A DNA stretch of 64,000 nucleotides from Rhytidiadelphus loreus (Eukaryota > Streptophyta > Bryopsida > Hypnales > Hylocomiaceae). Under the pieces are notes generated by a model that did no database searches, was not told the DNA's origin, and worked only from the letters and a program-made list of their open reading frames with translations. The stretch spans positions 70,327,093-70,391,092 of the forward strand of contig OX344763.1 of the NCBI GenBank assembly GCA_947034895.1, written 5' to 3'. This document shows, in pieces, positions 38,520-49,620 of the stretch (position 1 is its first letter; every line of letters starts with the position of its first letter). The position numbers were made by a program, and so were the translations under genes.

Positions 38520-39090
38520 TGTAGCCAAGGCTTTGGATCAAGCCTTGGCTTATCGACTAAGTTGTATTGGCTAAACCAAAAAAATGTAGTATGAATTGTA
38601 ACTAAGGCTTTGGAACAAGCCTTGGCTTATAGAGTCCTCTTGGCTAATAAAAAAAATGTAGTATAAATTGTAGCCAAGGCTTGGGATCAAGCCTTGGCTT
38701 ATAGACTAAGTTGTATTGGCTAATCCAAAAAAATGTAGTATGAATTGTAGCCAAGGCTTTGGAACAAGCCTTGGCTTATAGAGTCCTATTGGCTAATAAA
38801 AAAAATGTAGTATAAATTGTAGTCAAGGCTTGGGATCAAGCCTTGGCTTATAGACTAAGTTGTATTGGCTAATCCAAAAAAATGTAGTATGAATTGTAGC
38901 CAAGGCTTTGGAACAAGCCTTGGCTTATAGAGTCCTATTGGCTAATAAAAAAAAAATGTAGTATGAATTGTAGCCAAGGCTTTGGAACAAGCCTTGGCTT
39001 ATAGAGTCCTATTGGCTAATGAAAAAAATGTAGTATGAATTGTAGCCAAGGCTTTGGAATAAGCCTTGGCTTATAGACTGAGTCGTATTG
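38520..39090. repeat. Tandem hairpin array, about 75-bp units in alternating pairs
   Basis: Eight units begin near 38524, 38600, 38673, 38750, 38822, 38899, 38973 and 39045. Each holds an inverted pair AGCCAAGGCTT ... AAGCCTTGGCT around a TGGATC/TGGAAC centre. Spacing alternates about 77 and 73, with alternate spacers (GACTAAGTTGTATTGGC versus GAGTCCTATTGGC), so the higher-order unit is a 150-bp dimer in the first six copies. Confidence 0.9.
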
Positions 39091-40124
39091 GCTAAGTAAA
39101 CCAAAAAAATGTAAAATTCATTTTAACCAAGGCTATTGGACGGGAATAATGAATTGCAGTGCCTAACTATCTAAAATTTAGTGTGGATTGACTGTAGGGT
39201 CGTGTTATGGAAATAGTATATTTGTGCTATTGACATGCAATCCATCGACTACAAATAATATAGTATGAAAATGTGGGCCCTCCCTTGGCTATAATAAACT
39301 AGTTCTATAGTATCTTTTCAATTCCTGGGAAATGAATGAAAGGTATTAATAACACTTTAGACGTTCAAATTGACCCCTAAATAAAGTTGTGACCATTTTT
39401 TGGCCATTGAATAACAAAAAATTCTTCTATGTAAGTTGTACAAAACTGCAAATATTCATCCTTCAGGTTTAGGATGGAAAAGGGTAGTTTTCTACAATAG
39501 TTTCATTCAATCATTACATAATGTCTGAGTTATGAATTAATAATTTTGGAATATTTTAAACCAAGGATTCAAAAAATACCAAAATGGAGGATTTATACGG
39601 TCAGTGGATAAATAATTATTTTGCCAAAATATAATGGTTTTGAATTGCTTAGTCTCTCCAATTATACCAATTCAATGTCTTTATGTTAAAAAGAAAAGAA
39701 CTTGAGAATTGAAGCAAATTAAATTAATGAATTGTCACGGCATGCATACCAACATTTTTAGATTGAAAGAAAACGTAGATGTAGCAAAATAGAACCTAAA
39801 CCCTGAAAATTAGAGGAAGACAAAATAATTAGAAAAAACTAATTAACCCCCGTCCCCCCCCATGACATGAATGAACTTCATTGAAGACCGTCATTCGTCA
39901 TTATGGGAGGGACGGCATGAGAAGCCCTGTCAACTCCAATTGTGCCACTTCCGCCCTCGGTGACACCTCTCCTTCTCCGTTTTGTTCATTTCTGATGCAG
40001 AGGCACGGAGGAAAGACTTAAGTACGTGAGTTTGCTTGTGGGCTTGGACACAATCAGGTTTAGGATTGTTTTGTAGGGTTTCAGAAGGGAGGCGTGCAGA
40101 ATAGAGGTGTGTAGGAGAGAGGCG
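39091..40124. other. Intergenic, GC content rising from about 39.85 kb
   Basis: No gene until the uL2-like exon. The GC-rich stretch 39.85-40.12 kb may be a promoter and 5' untranslated region for it. Confidence 0.35.
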
Positions 40125-40226
40125 ATGGCTGGCAGAAATTCAGCAGGGCGTATTACTGTTTTTCATCGAGGAGGTGGATCGAAGCGATTGCATCGGAAAA
40201 TGGATTTTCAACGTAGCCTTGGTTAG
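40125..40226 (+). CDS. rpl2: Short exon or fragment of mitochondrial-type ribosomal protein uL2 (RPL2)
   Basis: ATG at 40125 begins MAGRNSAGRITVFHRGGG, followed by SKRLHRKMDFQRS: the conserved N-terminal part of uL2, of the mitochondrial (AGRNSxGRITVFHRGGGSKRL) rather than plastid type. uL2 binds 23S-type rRNA at the peptidyl-transferase region. The frame closes after 33 codons (TAG at 40224-40226), but TTG then GTTAGAAG at the end could be a splice donor, so this may be exon 1 of a nuclear gene for mitochondrial uL2 or a captured piece. It has a GC-rich 5' flank unlike the surroundings. No following uL2 exon (GIVERIEYDP block) was found downstream. A plain insertion of mitochondrial DNA is the alternative. 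Confidence 0.6.
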   Translation: MAGRNSAGRITVFHRGGGSKRLHRKMDFQRSLG

Positions 40227-40310
40227 AAGGGTGAGACTCAATATTTCTAGAACGGAGCCATAACTATGCCGCGAGAGTGTGTTTTAGGCAGGAGGGAATC
40301 AACTTTTACG

Positions 40311-40445
40311 TGCGGAGGAGCGGCGATTTACGAGCGGAAGAGTGAGGAGTCGCGGAGGAGCGGCAATTTACGTGCGGAAGAGTGAGGAGTCGCGGAGGAG
40401 CGGCGACTTGCAAAGGAGCGGCGACTTGCAAAGGAGCTGTGACTT
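40311..40445 (+). repeat. 42-bp GC-rich tandem repeat
   Basis: GCGGAGGAGCGGCGATTTAC-type units at about 40311 and 40353, then shorter derived units (GAGCGGCGACTTGCAAAG) to 40445. The reverse strand reads as an Arg/Ser-rich frame, which I treat as a by-product. Confidence 0.75.
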
Positions 40446-41720
40446 CTTGTTTTGCGGCATGCAGCTTTAGTTCCAAGTCGGTGTGGAGGTAGTGGAGACG
40501 CGTGAGGTGGAGGGAGCCGAAGATTGGAGGCTAGAAGTTCTGGTAAGTTACAACACACTGAAATATTCCTACCTGTAAGTCTTCCCGTGCTTTCTATGCT
40601 TGCTGTGATTCTGTGCTTGCAGTTCTCCTTAAATGACTACTCCACAGTTAGAAAGTCAGGAATAGGGTCTTTTGTTATTTCCTCTTGCAACATGCTTTTC
40701 CACAACACAGAAAGTTAGGTACACGTAGTTTTCGCTAGTTTTATTTCGCTGTTTGCATTTCGATCTCATCAGAAATAAAATTAGTTGTTGTGGACGGTAG
40801 TTACATGGAAAGCTCACAAAACAGTCTTCATTTGTGTCAATACCGCATTACTCTGACTCTAGACTATACAACTATGTACTACTGTCTCCACCTTCTGTTT
40901 TCACCGAATGCAAATCTAGTTCCTCACATGTTTAGTCCTCTCTTTCTGGCCGTTGATAAAAAAAACCTACTCTTCTGTGTACTAGTGGCCTTCAGTTTTC
41001 CCGAGTGTGCAAAGCACAGGACTTTCTACCATTATTGTTAGTTCTGCAACTTATTGAAACTACAAGGACTGTCCTCACTCAAACTATCTATAGCATTCAC
41101 TTTGTTGTTTCTTGAAGGACAGTTGTTAGGAATTTCATTTGTTCTAATTGTTACTTCATCATGCTTTGATTTCTCTAAGTGTGCACATTAGTGTTCATTA
41201 TTTCATAGAGGCAGGGGTGGTTTACAACCTTTATCATCTGGAGATTTCCAGGAGTTGCCTCCTGCCTAGACAGTTTGAAATTGTTTGAAATTGTTTGAAA
41301 ATAATTGTTTGAAATTAATGTAGTTCACATTCTCTAATTGTGTTTGCAATTGTATGCACTACTAAAATTTGTGAGCATCGACTTTCGTGGGAAGTACTTG
41401 TTAATATTTTCCGTTATGTCAGTGATTCATTTGAATCAATATGCACAATTATAGTTTTAATGAATTATGTTTTAGACAGACTTGTTGACATCGTATATGA
41501 ACTAAGTATTTGTACTATAATGCTGGTTGTATACAGGAAAGCGATCGCGGGCAGTCAGTGACAAAGAGAATGGGAACACGACGAGGCACGGAAACAGCAC
41601 CGGTGTGGAATAACTCGTAAGTTTCAGCACATTTAACCCTATTACCATGGAAATTGCCCTATATCCGCGGACCTGGAGGTCTCCAGATGCGCAGAATTGG
41701 ATAGGGTTCAAAGGTGATTT
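40446..41720. other. Non-coding, possible intron following a GC-rich exon
   Basis: A donor-like TTCTG|GTAAGTT occurs at about 40540. No protein-like frame follows. A short GAAATTGTTT repeat lies at about 41277-41315. Confidence 0.35.
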
Positions 41721-42401
41721 CATCTGGAGAGATCCAGATGACCAAAAAAAAAGTAGTTCCACGAATGCAAATGTCTGTCACAATAAAATCTGAAACAAAG
41801 ATCACTAAGGTAGGACATCTGGATCAATCCAAATGATGCTCCCATACTAGGACACCTTGAGAATAGCATCTAGAATACAACACATCGTACTTCAATAGAG
41901 CGGAATGATACCAACTAGTCCATTTACTCATCCAAAAATTGTGAGATACATTCTAAGCCATCTGGAGTGATCCAGATGGTAGTCCTAGGATATGTAACGG
42001 CTAGTGAATCACATACTACATTAGTAGTGTGGAATGACAATCATTAGTCCATTTACTAAAATTGAAATCACGGAATCCCTAGTTATATTCTTGGTCATTT
42101 GGAGTGATCCAGATGATAGCCTCAGGATCAGAAGTAGCAAGTGATTTCAATATTATCCAGCAACGTGGAACAATAGTGATCACATAATTTACCAATATTG
42201 ACATCCGGGAATGGCAAGTTGCATCCCCATTCATCTGGAGTGATCTAGATGGTTGTCTCAGGCTTAAGAGTAGCGAGTAATTTCTGCCACCGTTCATAAA
42301 CAATTCCACAATCCGAAGAAATATTAATTGTCTCTTAGAAACGCACGCAGTTAGACATGCCAAAGGCATTCTTCATTCAGTCATCTAGAGTGGTCCAGAT
42401 G
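41721..42401. promoter_or_regulatory. Cluster of six element B palindromes upstream of the polyprotein gene
   Basis: Copies at 41721-41740, 41816-41835, 41959-41978, 42096-42115, 42232-42251 and 42382-42401, mostly CATCTGGAGTGATCCAGATG with one or two changes, spaced about 95-150 bases. They stop 74 bases before the first recognised exon, so they sit in its promoter or leader intron. Confidence 0.9.
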
Positions 42402-43836
42402 ACTAAGATATGAATAGTATTTGATAGACCACGCTGCAATTAAGTGAACTAACCAGCGTTGTCGAATTGATGCAGTGATGAGTTCCTTCAAGAGGGTCCA
42501 CAAGACGCCTGTCCAGTGAAACTTGCTCCCTACTGTGACGGGTGGGTTTATACATTTCGTTATGTCGGAAAATTACACCCCGCGGTAGTCTATAGGTGGT
42601 TGACAAAGGTCACGGAATGGAGGGTTCAATGGAAGCAAGAAGCAGATGGCCGCGTGCGGATCGTTCCGAAACTCATAAATGAAATGAAAGTGCACCATGA
42701 CACTGGTCTTGAAATTCAGGAAATGCAGGGACTTGACAATGACACTGTGCTCTTGGTCATTGAGGAGAAAGTTCCGGGATCGGGAGGAACAAGAATATAC
42801 GGGTTAATCCTAGATTATAGTACGATGGAGCTAAGTCATTGCGAATCACTACTGTCACAAGCATTACTAGATACCAAAGACGACATCCCGAAGTGGACAC
42901 CCAAAGAAATGGAAGTCTAGTGGGGGCTCATTGTAGAGTCTCGCGATGATATAAATCCCTCACAAGCTATAGTGTCGGCGATAGTTGCAACACCGTCGCC
43001 AAAGAAGAAGGGAAAGAAACGGGTTTCACTTGTTGAAGCGCCAGGAGACAAAACTGCTTCCGACGCTGTTGCTAGTAAACTTACAATTTCCGCGTGCGTT
43101 GCAATGAAGGAGGCTGAGATTAAGAAGCTTAACAACAAGCAAATGAAGGTGATGAAGGCATTGTACAAGACTCACTTCGATTGCATGTACAAATGGAAAA
43201 AATAGCCATTCGTCAACGCAGCTGGTAAAACCCTCCGAGTGCATTTCGACTACTTGCACAAAGGTCCACCAGGTATCCTAGTGTATCGTGGCATTGAAGA
43301 TACTCGATTGCCTGGAATTATAAACAAGGCGTGCTTGGAAACCGATTTTGATGCAGCTTGGAGAGTCATCATAGTCCTTCCCATAAAGATAGGGCCATAC
43401 GGTGCCGATGGGAAGGCAAGCTACTTTGACACCTGCCCAAAGGTTGATTCCATTATGAGCAATACCAACTATTATATTATTGGGGGCCAAAACACTGTGG
43501 TGGCATATAGGACTCTGGTGTTGCAAGGCGAATTTCCCGAGGCTGATGTCAAGGACGCCTCGTGCTTTAAAATCATTCCAATATTTGCTGCAAGAAGCAA
43601 ATTCTCGGACGTCATACACCTCTCTCGAGCTCTTAACCAGAATGTCGCTGGAGAACAGAAGGAGCAGTCATTCACAAAACAACTTCAAATCGCCAGAGTG
43701 AAATGGAGGGAGATGGGAAGTCCCCAGCCCGCGTACGGTGGCCGAGCGCACACTCCTGCTTATCTAGTAAGTTCCAAAGATAGTACTGCATCATGGTCTA
43801 CCAAATTACATGTTGGACTGTAATTCATGCTGCAAC

Positions 43837-44005
43837 CATCTGGATCACTCCAGATGGTCATGTTTATTAGTCCAATGTTACTGCTAACATGAGTGATCGA
43901 AATCATTCTCTCGATCACACAAAGTAAGACATTTGGAGTTAAACCATAGGGATTGTCATATTCAATCACTTCATCTGGATCACTTCATCTGGATCACTCC
44001 AGATG
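43837..44005. repeat. Element B palindromes inside an intron of the polyprotein gene
   Basis: CATCTGGATCACTCCAGATG at 43837-43856 and 43986-44005, with a half copy at 43972, all inside the intron from GTAAGT at 43767 to about 44103. Element A has its own palindromes in the corresponding intron. Confidence 0.9.
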
Positions 44006-45745
44006 GTTTTGTGGGTTATTACTAATGCCGTTCGGAAGTTCATTTTTGACGCAAATGGAAGTCATTCTTCCCACTGATTTCAACCATTTTCACCTCCATG
44101 AAGGGGACCAAATCCGCAAAATCCAAAATCCCGTTGTTATTTATGGAGGATGACACCGACATAAACAAGTGGATACAGATTGAAGTGGACTACTTGTAAT
44201 ACAAGCTCTCTGGTAATGAGGACAAACTACCCGATCCATCGAAAGGATTGTGGAGGCCATTGAGTCTCCATGATTTCAAGACTCTTTATGGGCTTCGGAA
44301 AGAGGATATCAATTTCCTGGCAGATCAGGTGCAAGCACAAGAGATTTGTGTGAAGAGCTCGAAGGCTAAGCAACGAGGCATGGCCCCTTCATTGCCTACT
44401 CTAGTTGAGGCTGGCTCTAGAGAAAGGTATATCCGCATCATGAAGAATGAAATGATGTGCCACTACCGGAAAGTCCATCTTCCTAGCAAGAAGCCAGAGT
44501 ATTATCAATACCCAGAAGCTGAATGGGAGAATTTAACCACCGAGAAGAAAGTTGGCCGTGCAGAATTACAACTCTGGATTGATAGAGCTTTGGCAACGGA
44601 GGTAGGAAAGATTTGGCTCGACGGTCGATTGAAGGGTTTGAACAAGACATGTGACCCTTCCGACTGTCCAAAATTTGTGATAGAAATGTGGGAAGCATTC
44701 ATTAAGGCACGAGCCCAAGTTGCGGTGGCAGAGGCGATGGAGAAGGGATTTGCTGAGAAGTACCTGTCGAAGATCATGGACATGAACATGTGGAATATAA
44801 GCGGAATTCTTATGCAACCAGATGTTATAGCTTGGCGTGGCGAGGATAAAAGGCACTTGTATTTCTGGTACATGTTCAAAGCCACGAATACCGGACCACG
44901 GGCTACAATTTTGGAGGATTAGAATCTACGTCGACTGTTTGATGCCCTCGAATGCCAGGAGAAGAAGGTCACTTCAGTTCGGTCCCCTGCCGTTCTCATG
45001 ATAGACGCGCAGGGTTTCCACGAGGTTGTGGCTCACCTGTACAAAAGGAAGTTGGAGTTAGCTCATCAACTTTGGGACTGGCATGTTATTCACTCCATTG
45101 CGGGCCCGGAAGACGGCTTTCTAGAAACTACGACTAGAAGCGGGTTTGTTGTGTTTGTGATTTTCTGCTTTGGGTACAATGAAGCAGAGAGCGCTCGGAG
45201 CCGATTCAATTACTACTTCCCCTCTCAACAAGTGTATGATGCTGTGTACAGGTCAAATGATATTCCAGAGGATGTTAGCTCATATAAGTGTCGTGGTGTA
45301 TCATATTTGAGGGCAAACTCTACACTTGTGTTATTTGGAGGGTTAATACGGGATGACATGGTGCTTGTCAACGTGAACGGGGGTGCTAAGATTACCCACA
45401 TGGGACTGGTAGGGACAATCAAAAACTTACTTGTTCTTGTCTTAAGTAGAATTTCTTGCCTTGACGTATAATAGCTAATGATTTTCTTTGTGAACCAATG
45501 GGGCGGTGTGAAGGTGCTGGAGGTATTCGATTCTGCGGTGGCGGAGAAGGCTGGGCAAATTACTGCAAAACACATTGCGGACCAATTTACCATCACTGTC
45601 CATAGTGAACCCCAATCGATATTGAGGTTTTGATAGCAAATACCACTAAATCCCCGGAGAATACCGAACTGAACTACTTTGACGCGACCGACCTCGAGCC
45701 TCGACAGCGTATAGAACCTAAGGCGAGTATCCCATGACCTATATT

Positions 45746-45765
45746 TATCTAGAGTGATCCAGATG
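45746..45765. repeat. Element B palindrome in a short intron
   Basis: TATCTAGAGTGATCCAGATG in the intron 45721-45825; two changes from the consensus. Confidence 0.75.
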
Positions 45766-46324
45766 ACTTTTTATAGATTGTTGTTGTTTGGCCTCAATCT
45801 GATGTGGTATTCACTGTTACTGTAGGTGACTTCTCCCCCACCCCCTGTGCGGCCTAAGAAGTTGAAGAATCCAACTCCTCCAGAAAGAAACCTGGTAGAA
45901 CCTCCAGTGCCTTCAGTCCCGACAGTGGGGACGAACAAGAAAAAGAAGAGGAGAATTTTGGAGTTGGATGTGGATCCTCCCTAAGTTTCAAATCGTAAGA
46001 AGGCGACTAAACTGAAGAAGAATCCTAATACTCCTACGCATCACGTGAAGTAGAATTTGGCTGCATTGTTTAAGGAATCTGAGAACACAACAAGGATGCC
46101 TAATGTTTCTTCACAAACTTCGGAGGAATTTGACATGCTGAATGCCGAGGACAATGCGGTTGAGGAGGAAAGAGATGCAGCTTCTGCTTTACTTCATTGT
46201 GCATCGGGTGTACTGGGTGCTCACACCTCTAGATCTTCAGTGCTCAAATCTAATGATCGGGGGGTCTGTGTTGGGGATGACCCTAACTCCGCTTCCCTAC
46301 GTAATGATGGAGTTGTCCCTAGTG

Positions 46325-46344
46325 CATCTGGAGCACCCCAGATG
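46325..46344. repeat. Element B palindrome inside coding sequence
   Basis: CATCTGGAGCACCCCAGATG lies in the linker exon. It is the only copy in an exon, suggesting former intron or site sequence absorbed into coding. Confidence 0.7.
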
Positions 46345-47714
46345 AATCCATCTTCAATTGGTGCTCAGGTGATGTCTGACACTATTCTGAATGATACTCT
46401 AGGGGACTTGTGCCCATTGAGTCCTCCTTCTAACCGCCCTAACGAAGCAAACGTTACCAATAAGGTTAGTTTTAGGTGCTAGGCTTAGGATCGTCTGTCA
46501 TTTTTATGTATGATTAAAGTCGGTAGTGACCTCTTGATTTGTAATATCACGCTGAATTCAATGTGACATTTTCAATTCCCTCTTTGTTTCATGTGACTTT
46601 TGAGTAATTCCCTTCTTGCTACTTGTTTCTCAGGATGCTCCATTAGGAGTGATCGACAACTCTTGTATTGAAGTGTTGAAAGTTTTGCCTCCCGACCTGA
46701 ACAACAGGAGTGAGGTTGGGGGTGAGAAGTCAGAGGGCATGGAGGTGGCGAAGGGTGTGGAGGTCGATGTATTAGAGGTGGAGGAAGAGAATGTGGTAGC
46801 GGACACTAGGATTTTTGTGCCCGCGGAAGTAAGGGGTGGTTTGGTGGAAGAGGAGACGGCTGTTGTAGTGGAGGTGGAGAAGAAGGAGGAGATGAAGGAG
46901 GACAAGGAGCCTGATTCGGGCGTCGCGAAAGGTGCTTGAGGTGACCGTTTGTTAGTGTTTTGCGTACTATTTAGTACTTCGGTTTAATTATCTCCTATAT
47001 TTTGCCTCTAACTAAGTTTTCTCCTTGTTTTCTACAGATCCTGCACCAGCTGCCTTGACAAAGGCGACCATATCATGCAAGGTACCTAGAAGGCAATACG
47101 TTGTGGTCCTAGACTTAAATGGACTTCTTATTCACCGTAATCATCACAATAGTAAGGCAGGCTTTATACGGAGACCGGGTCTCACACTTTTCCTTGACTT
47201 GCTGTATTCTAAGGCACGCATAGTATTTTGGAGCAGTATGACAGAGAAGAACATGTGGCCCTTACTGACCAAGGTGCTGACGTCTACTACTTTTGGTCCT
47301 AGAAGAGTGACTTTTATTTCGCAGTTTTCTTACACTCCGTCATTGTTTAAAAACCCAGACGATCCAAATAAGCCAATCTTTCCGAAGGACTTGAGAACTT
47401 TGGTTGAAATGGGTGAAGTAAAGTCTGTACAAGATGTCCTCTTGGTTGATGACAGTCTGGTTAAAAACCTATTGAACGATGTTAACAACGCAGTTCATCC
47501 GACAACCTAGTCTGGTCAGGTCGGCGATAAATTCTTGGCTGCAACGCTGCGGCCATGGTTTGACGGTCTTTTCCTGTCCAACGAAGCTGTGCCGGTTTAT
47601 GTCAAGGCCAACCCACTTCTCGGTTGTTAGAACCCAGTAGATCGGTTGGACAGTCTAGGAATTAACATTTTGAAGGGTGTCATTCTTAAGACTTAGTTCT
47701 GTTAGGGTGCCGTT

Positions 47715-47734
47715 CATCTGGATCACTCCAGGTG
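47715..47734. repeat. Element B palindrome 3' of the HAD exon
   Basis: CATCTGGATCACTCCAGGTG, just beyond the end of the polyprotein gene; the matching place in element A also has a copy. Confidence 0.8.
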
Positions 47735-48869
47735 CTATATTTTGAGGCATTCCTTCACCTTGGACACAATACTTCATCTGTTGCTGATATTACTGAGTGC
47801 AGCAAGTATGATATTTTGTATCATTCTGTAAGTTTTGTAAATACACTTTTTTTAAAATCATCTCTTAAAAATTTTATACTTTGAGATGACGGAGGTATTG
47901 TGGTATTTCTGTCAATAGTTTTATGTATTTGGCAATGGAGGCACATGTTGCTCAATTACATGGGTAGATGTAGGAGTATTAGATAAGTGCAGTGATTAAT
48001 TTAATCTATAATATCATTTTTTGGACTTTTAATAACACTGCACACTTTTGTCAGTATTTGAATTACAATAGTAATGGAATTGTATTGGTGATGTGCTCTC
48101 TTTTCTGGGAATTGAAAGTGGGGATTTTATGCTTTGTAATGAGAAATACTCAATTTCTAGAGTAAGTGTCATCTTCTCTTTGCAAAGCACCCTTCTGATC
48201 AATTCCATTTGGTAATTCACAATTGGAGGCCTCCAGTTGATTGGACGTAAGCATCTTGTTGCTTGGAGGTCTTCCGTTTGCACTAACTATGGTTGGACGT
48301 GGGTCTTTGTAGAGGGTGGTGATCATGGTAATGACAGGTCTTTTGTGCGTTGAAGGTGTTGTCATGAATGTTCGACAAAGCAAAGACCTTGAGGTCTTCC
48401 GGGATTTTGTTCGTTGTATTCTGTCAAAGACTTCCGTTGGTCTCTGATCAAACATGACCACTTCAAAATTGGAGGAGGTCCTTCCTCATATACTTTCGAA
48501 GGATTTTATTAAGTTGTTATTTTTTTATTAAAGGGTGTGACGTACCGTGCGACTCGGACAAATACCCCAATAGACGCGATCTCTTCACGTATCTCTTTAG
48601 TAAGACTGCAATGTGCAACTTGCTCAGAAATCGCACCTTTGTGTTCATTGATGTGGATCCCCTAAACTAGAAGCAGAATTCTATAATACCCCCGCTTGTA
48701 CATATTAGTGATACCCGACTAGTAGATTTGAAGTAGACAACCTTAGAAAGTGCTTTCTTTGTTTCCAATGGCACATGCCTACTCTTTCATGTATGTAAAT
48801 GAATAAATGGTCCTGACCCCACCTTTCTTTATTACACAACCATTGTGTAAGTATTTGTGTGATTTTGAA
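47735..48869. other. Intergenic; one protein-like patch
   Basis: Mostly non-coding. A short frame at about 48536-48670 reads like protein (ending RTFVFIDVDPLN before TAG) but I cannot assign it; it may be a remnant exon. Confidence 0.3.
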
Positions 48870-49620
48870 GGGATTACATCACAAGGTCTCCAGATATCCA
48901 ATTCCCAAGTTCACTATTGGAATTGTTAAATGAATGTATGATATTGAGTGGATGATATCAGAAGCTCTCTAGATGTCCAAGTTCCAAGTTTAGTGTTGGA
49001 ATTGTCAAATGAATGTGTGATATTGAGGGGATGATATCAGAAGCTTTCCAGATGTCCAAGTTCCAAGTTTAGTGTTGGAATTGTCAAATGAATGTGTGAT
49101 ATTGAGGGGATGATATCAGAAGCTTTCCAGATGTCCAAGTTCCAAGTTTAGTGTTGGAATTGTCAAATGAATGTGTGATATTGAGGGGATGATATCAGAA
49201 GCTCTCCAAATGTCCAAGTTCCAAGTTTAGTATTGGAATTGTCAAATGATTGTATAATATTGAGTGGATGATATCAAAAGCTCTCCAAGTTCCAAATTTA
49301 GTGTTGGAATTGTCAAATGAATGTGTAATGTTAAGAGGATGACATCAGAAGGTCTCCAGGTCTTCAATTTCCAAGTTCAGTGTTGTGATTTTCAATGTGT
49401 AATGTTAAGGGGATGACATCAAAAGGTCTCCAGGTCTTCAATTTCCAAGTTCAGTGTTGTGATTTTCAATGTGTAATGTGGAGGGGAACACATTTGAACA
49501 TCTCAAAATCCCCAAGTTCCAAGTTCAATGTTAGAAATGTCAATTTCTAATTTTAATGGGATGACATCAGATGATCTTGAAATCTTCAATTTCCAACTTC
49601 AATGTTGGAATTCCTCCATT
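48870..49620. repeat. 79-bp tandem repeat, about 9 units
   Basis: GATATCA starts at 48954, 49033, 49112, 49191 and 49270 (79 bp each), then 49341 and 49415 as GACATCA (71 and 74 bp). Middle copies are nearly identical; end copies are diverged. The unit includes CCAAGTTCCAAGTTTAGTGT and TGGAATTGTCAAATGAATGT. Confidence 0.9.

Larger units (their letters stand above)
42475..47696 (+). pseudogene. Element B polyprotein: ParB-like - methyltransferase-like - linker - FCP1-like HAD (interrupted)
   Basis: Exons inferred: 42475-43766, about 44104-45411, an unclear piece near 45530-45720, 45826-46464, 46634-46931 and 47038-47696. Exon 1 contains the ParB-like YYIIGGQNTVVAYRTL. Exon 2 carries AVLMIDAQG at the place of motif IV and GLIRDDMVLVNVNGG at that of motif I of a beta-type DNA methyltransferase. 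The linker is Lys/Pro-rich then acidic (VEVEKKEEMKED). The HAD domain has VVLDLNGLL, IVFWSSM and LLVDDSLVKN. In-frame stops: TAG at 42918, 43203, 44920, 46051, 47508 and 47628, TAA at 44197 and 45982; homology continues after each. One intron starts with GC (AAG|GCGAGT at 45721). At 43203 the TAG stands where element A has Gln (EKKQLPI). Same gene order as element A. Confidence 0.65.

Noticed and set aside
40328..40558. Arg/Ser-rich frame on the minus strand
   Set aside because: It lies entirely on the 42-bp GC-rich repeat and has no other support.
13000..48000. Terminal inverted repeats and target duplications for elements A and B
   Set aside because: Looked for around 12.9-14 kb, 29-30.2 kb and 47.7-48 kb; none was convincing by eye, so element ends are left open.
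48870..49620. Regularly spaced repeats resembling a CRISPR array
   Set aside because: Units of 79 bp are directly tandem with no unique spacers, and the DNA is eukaryotic.
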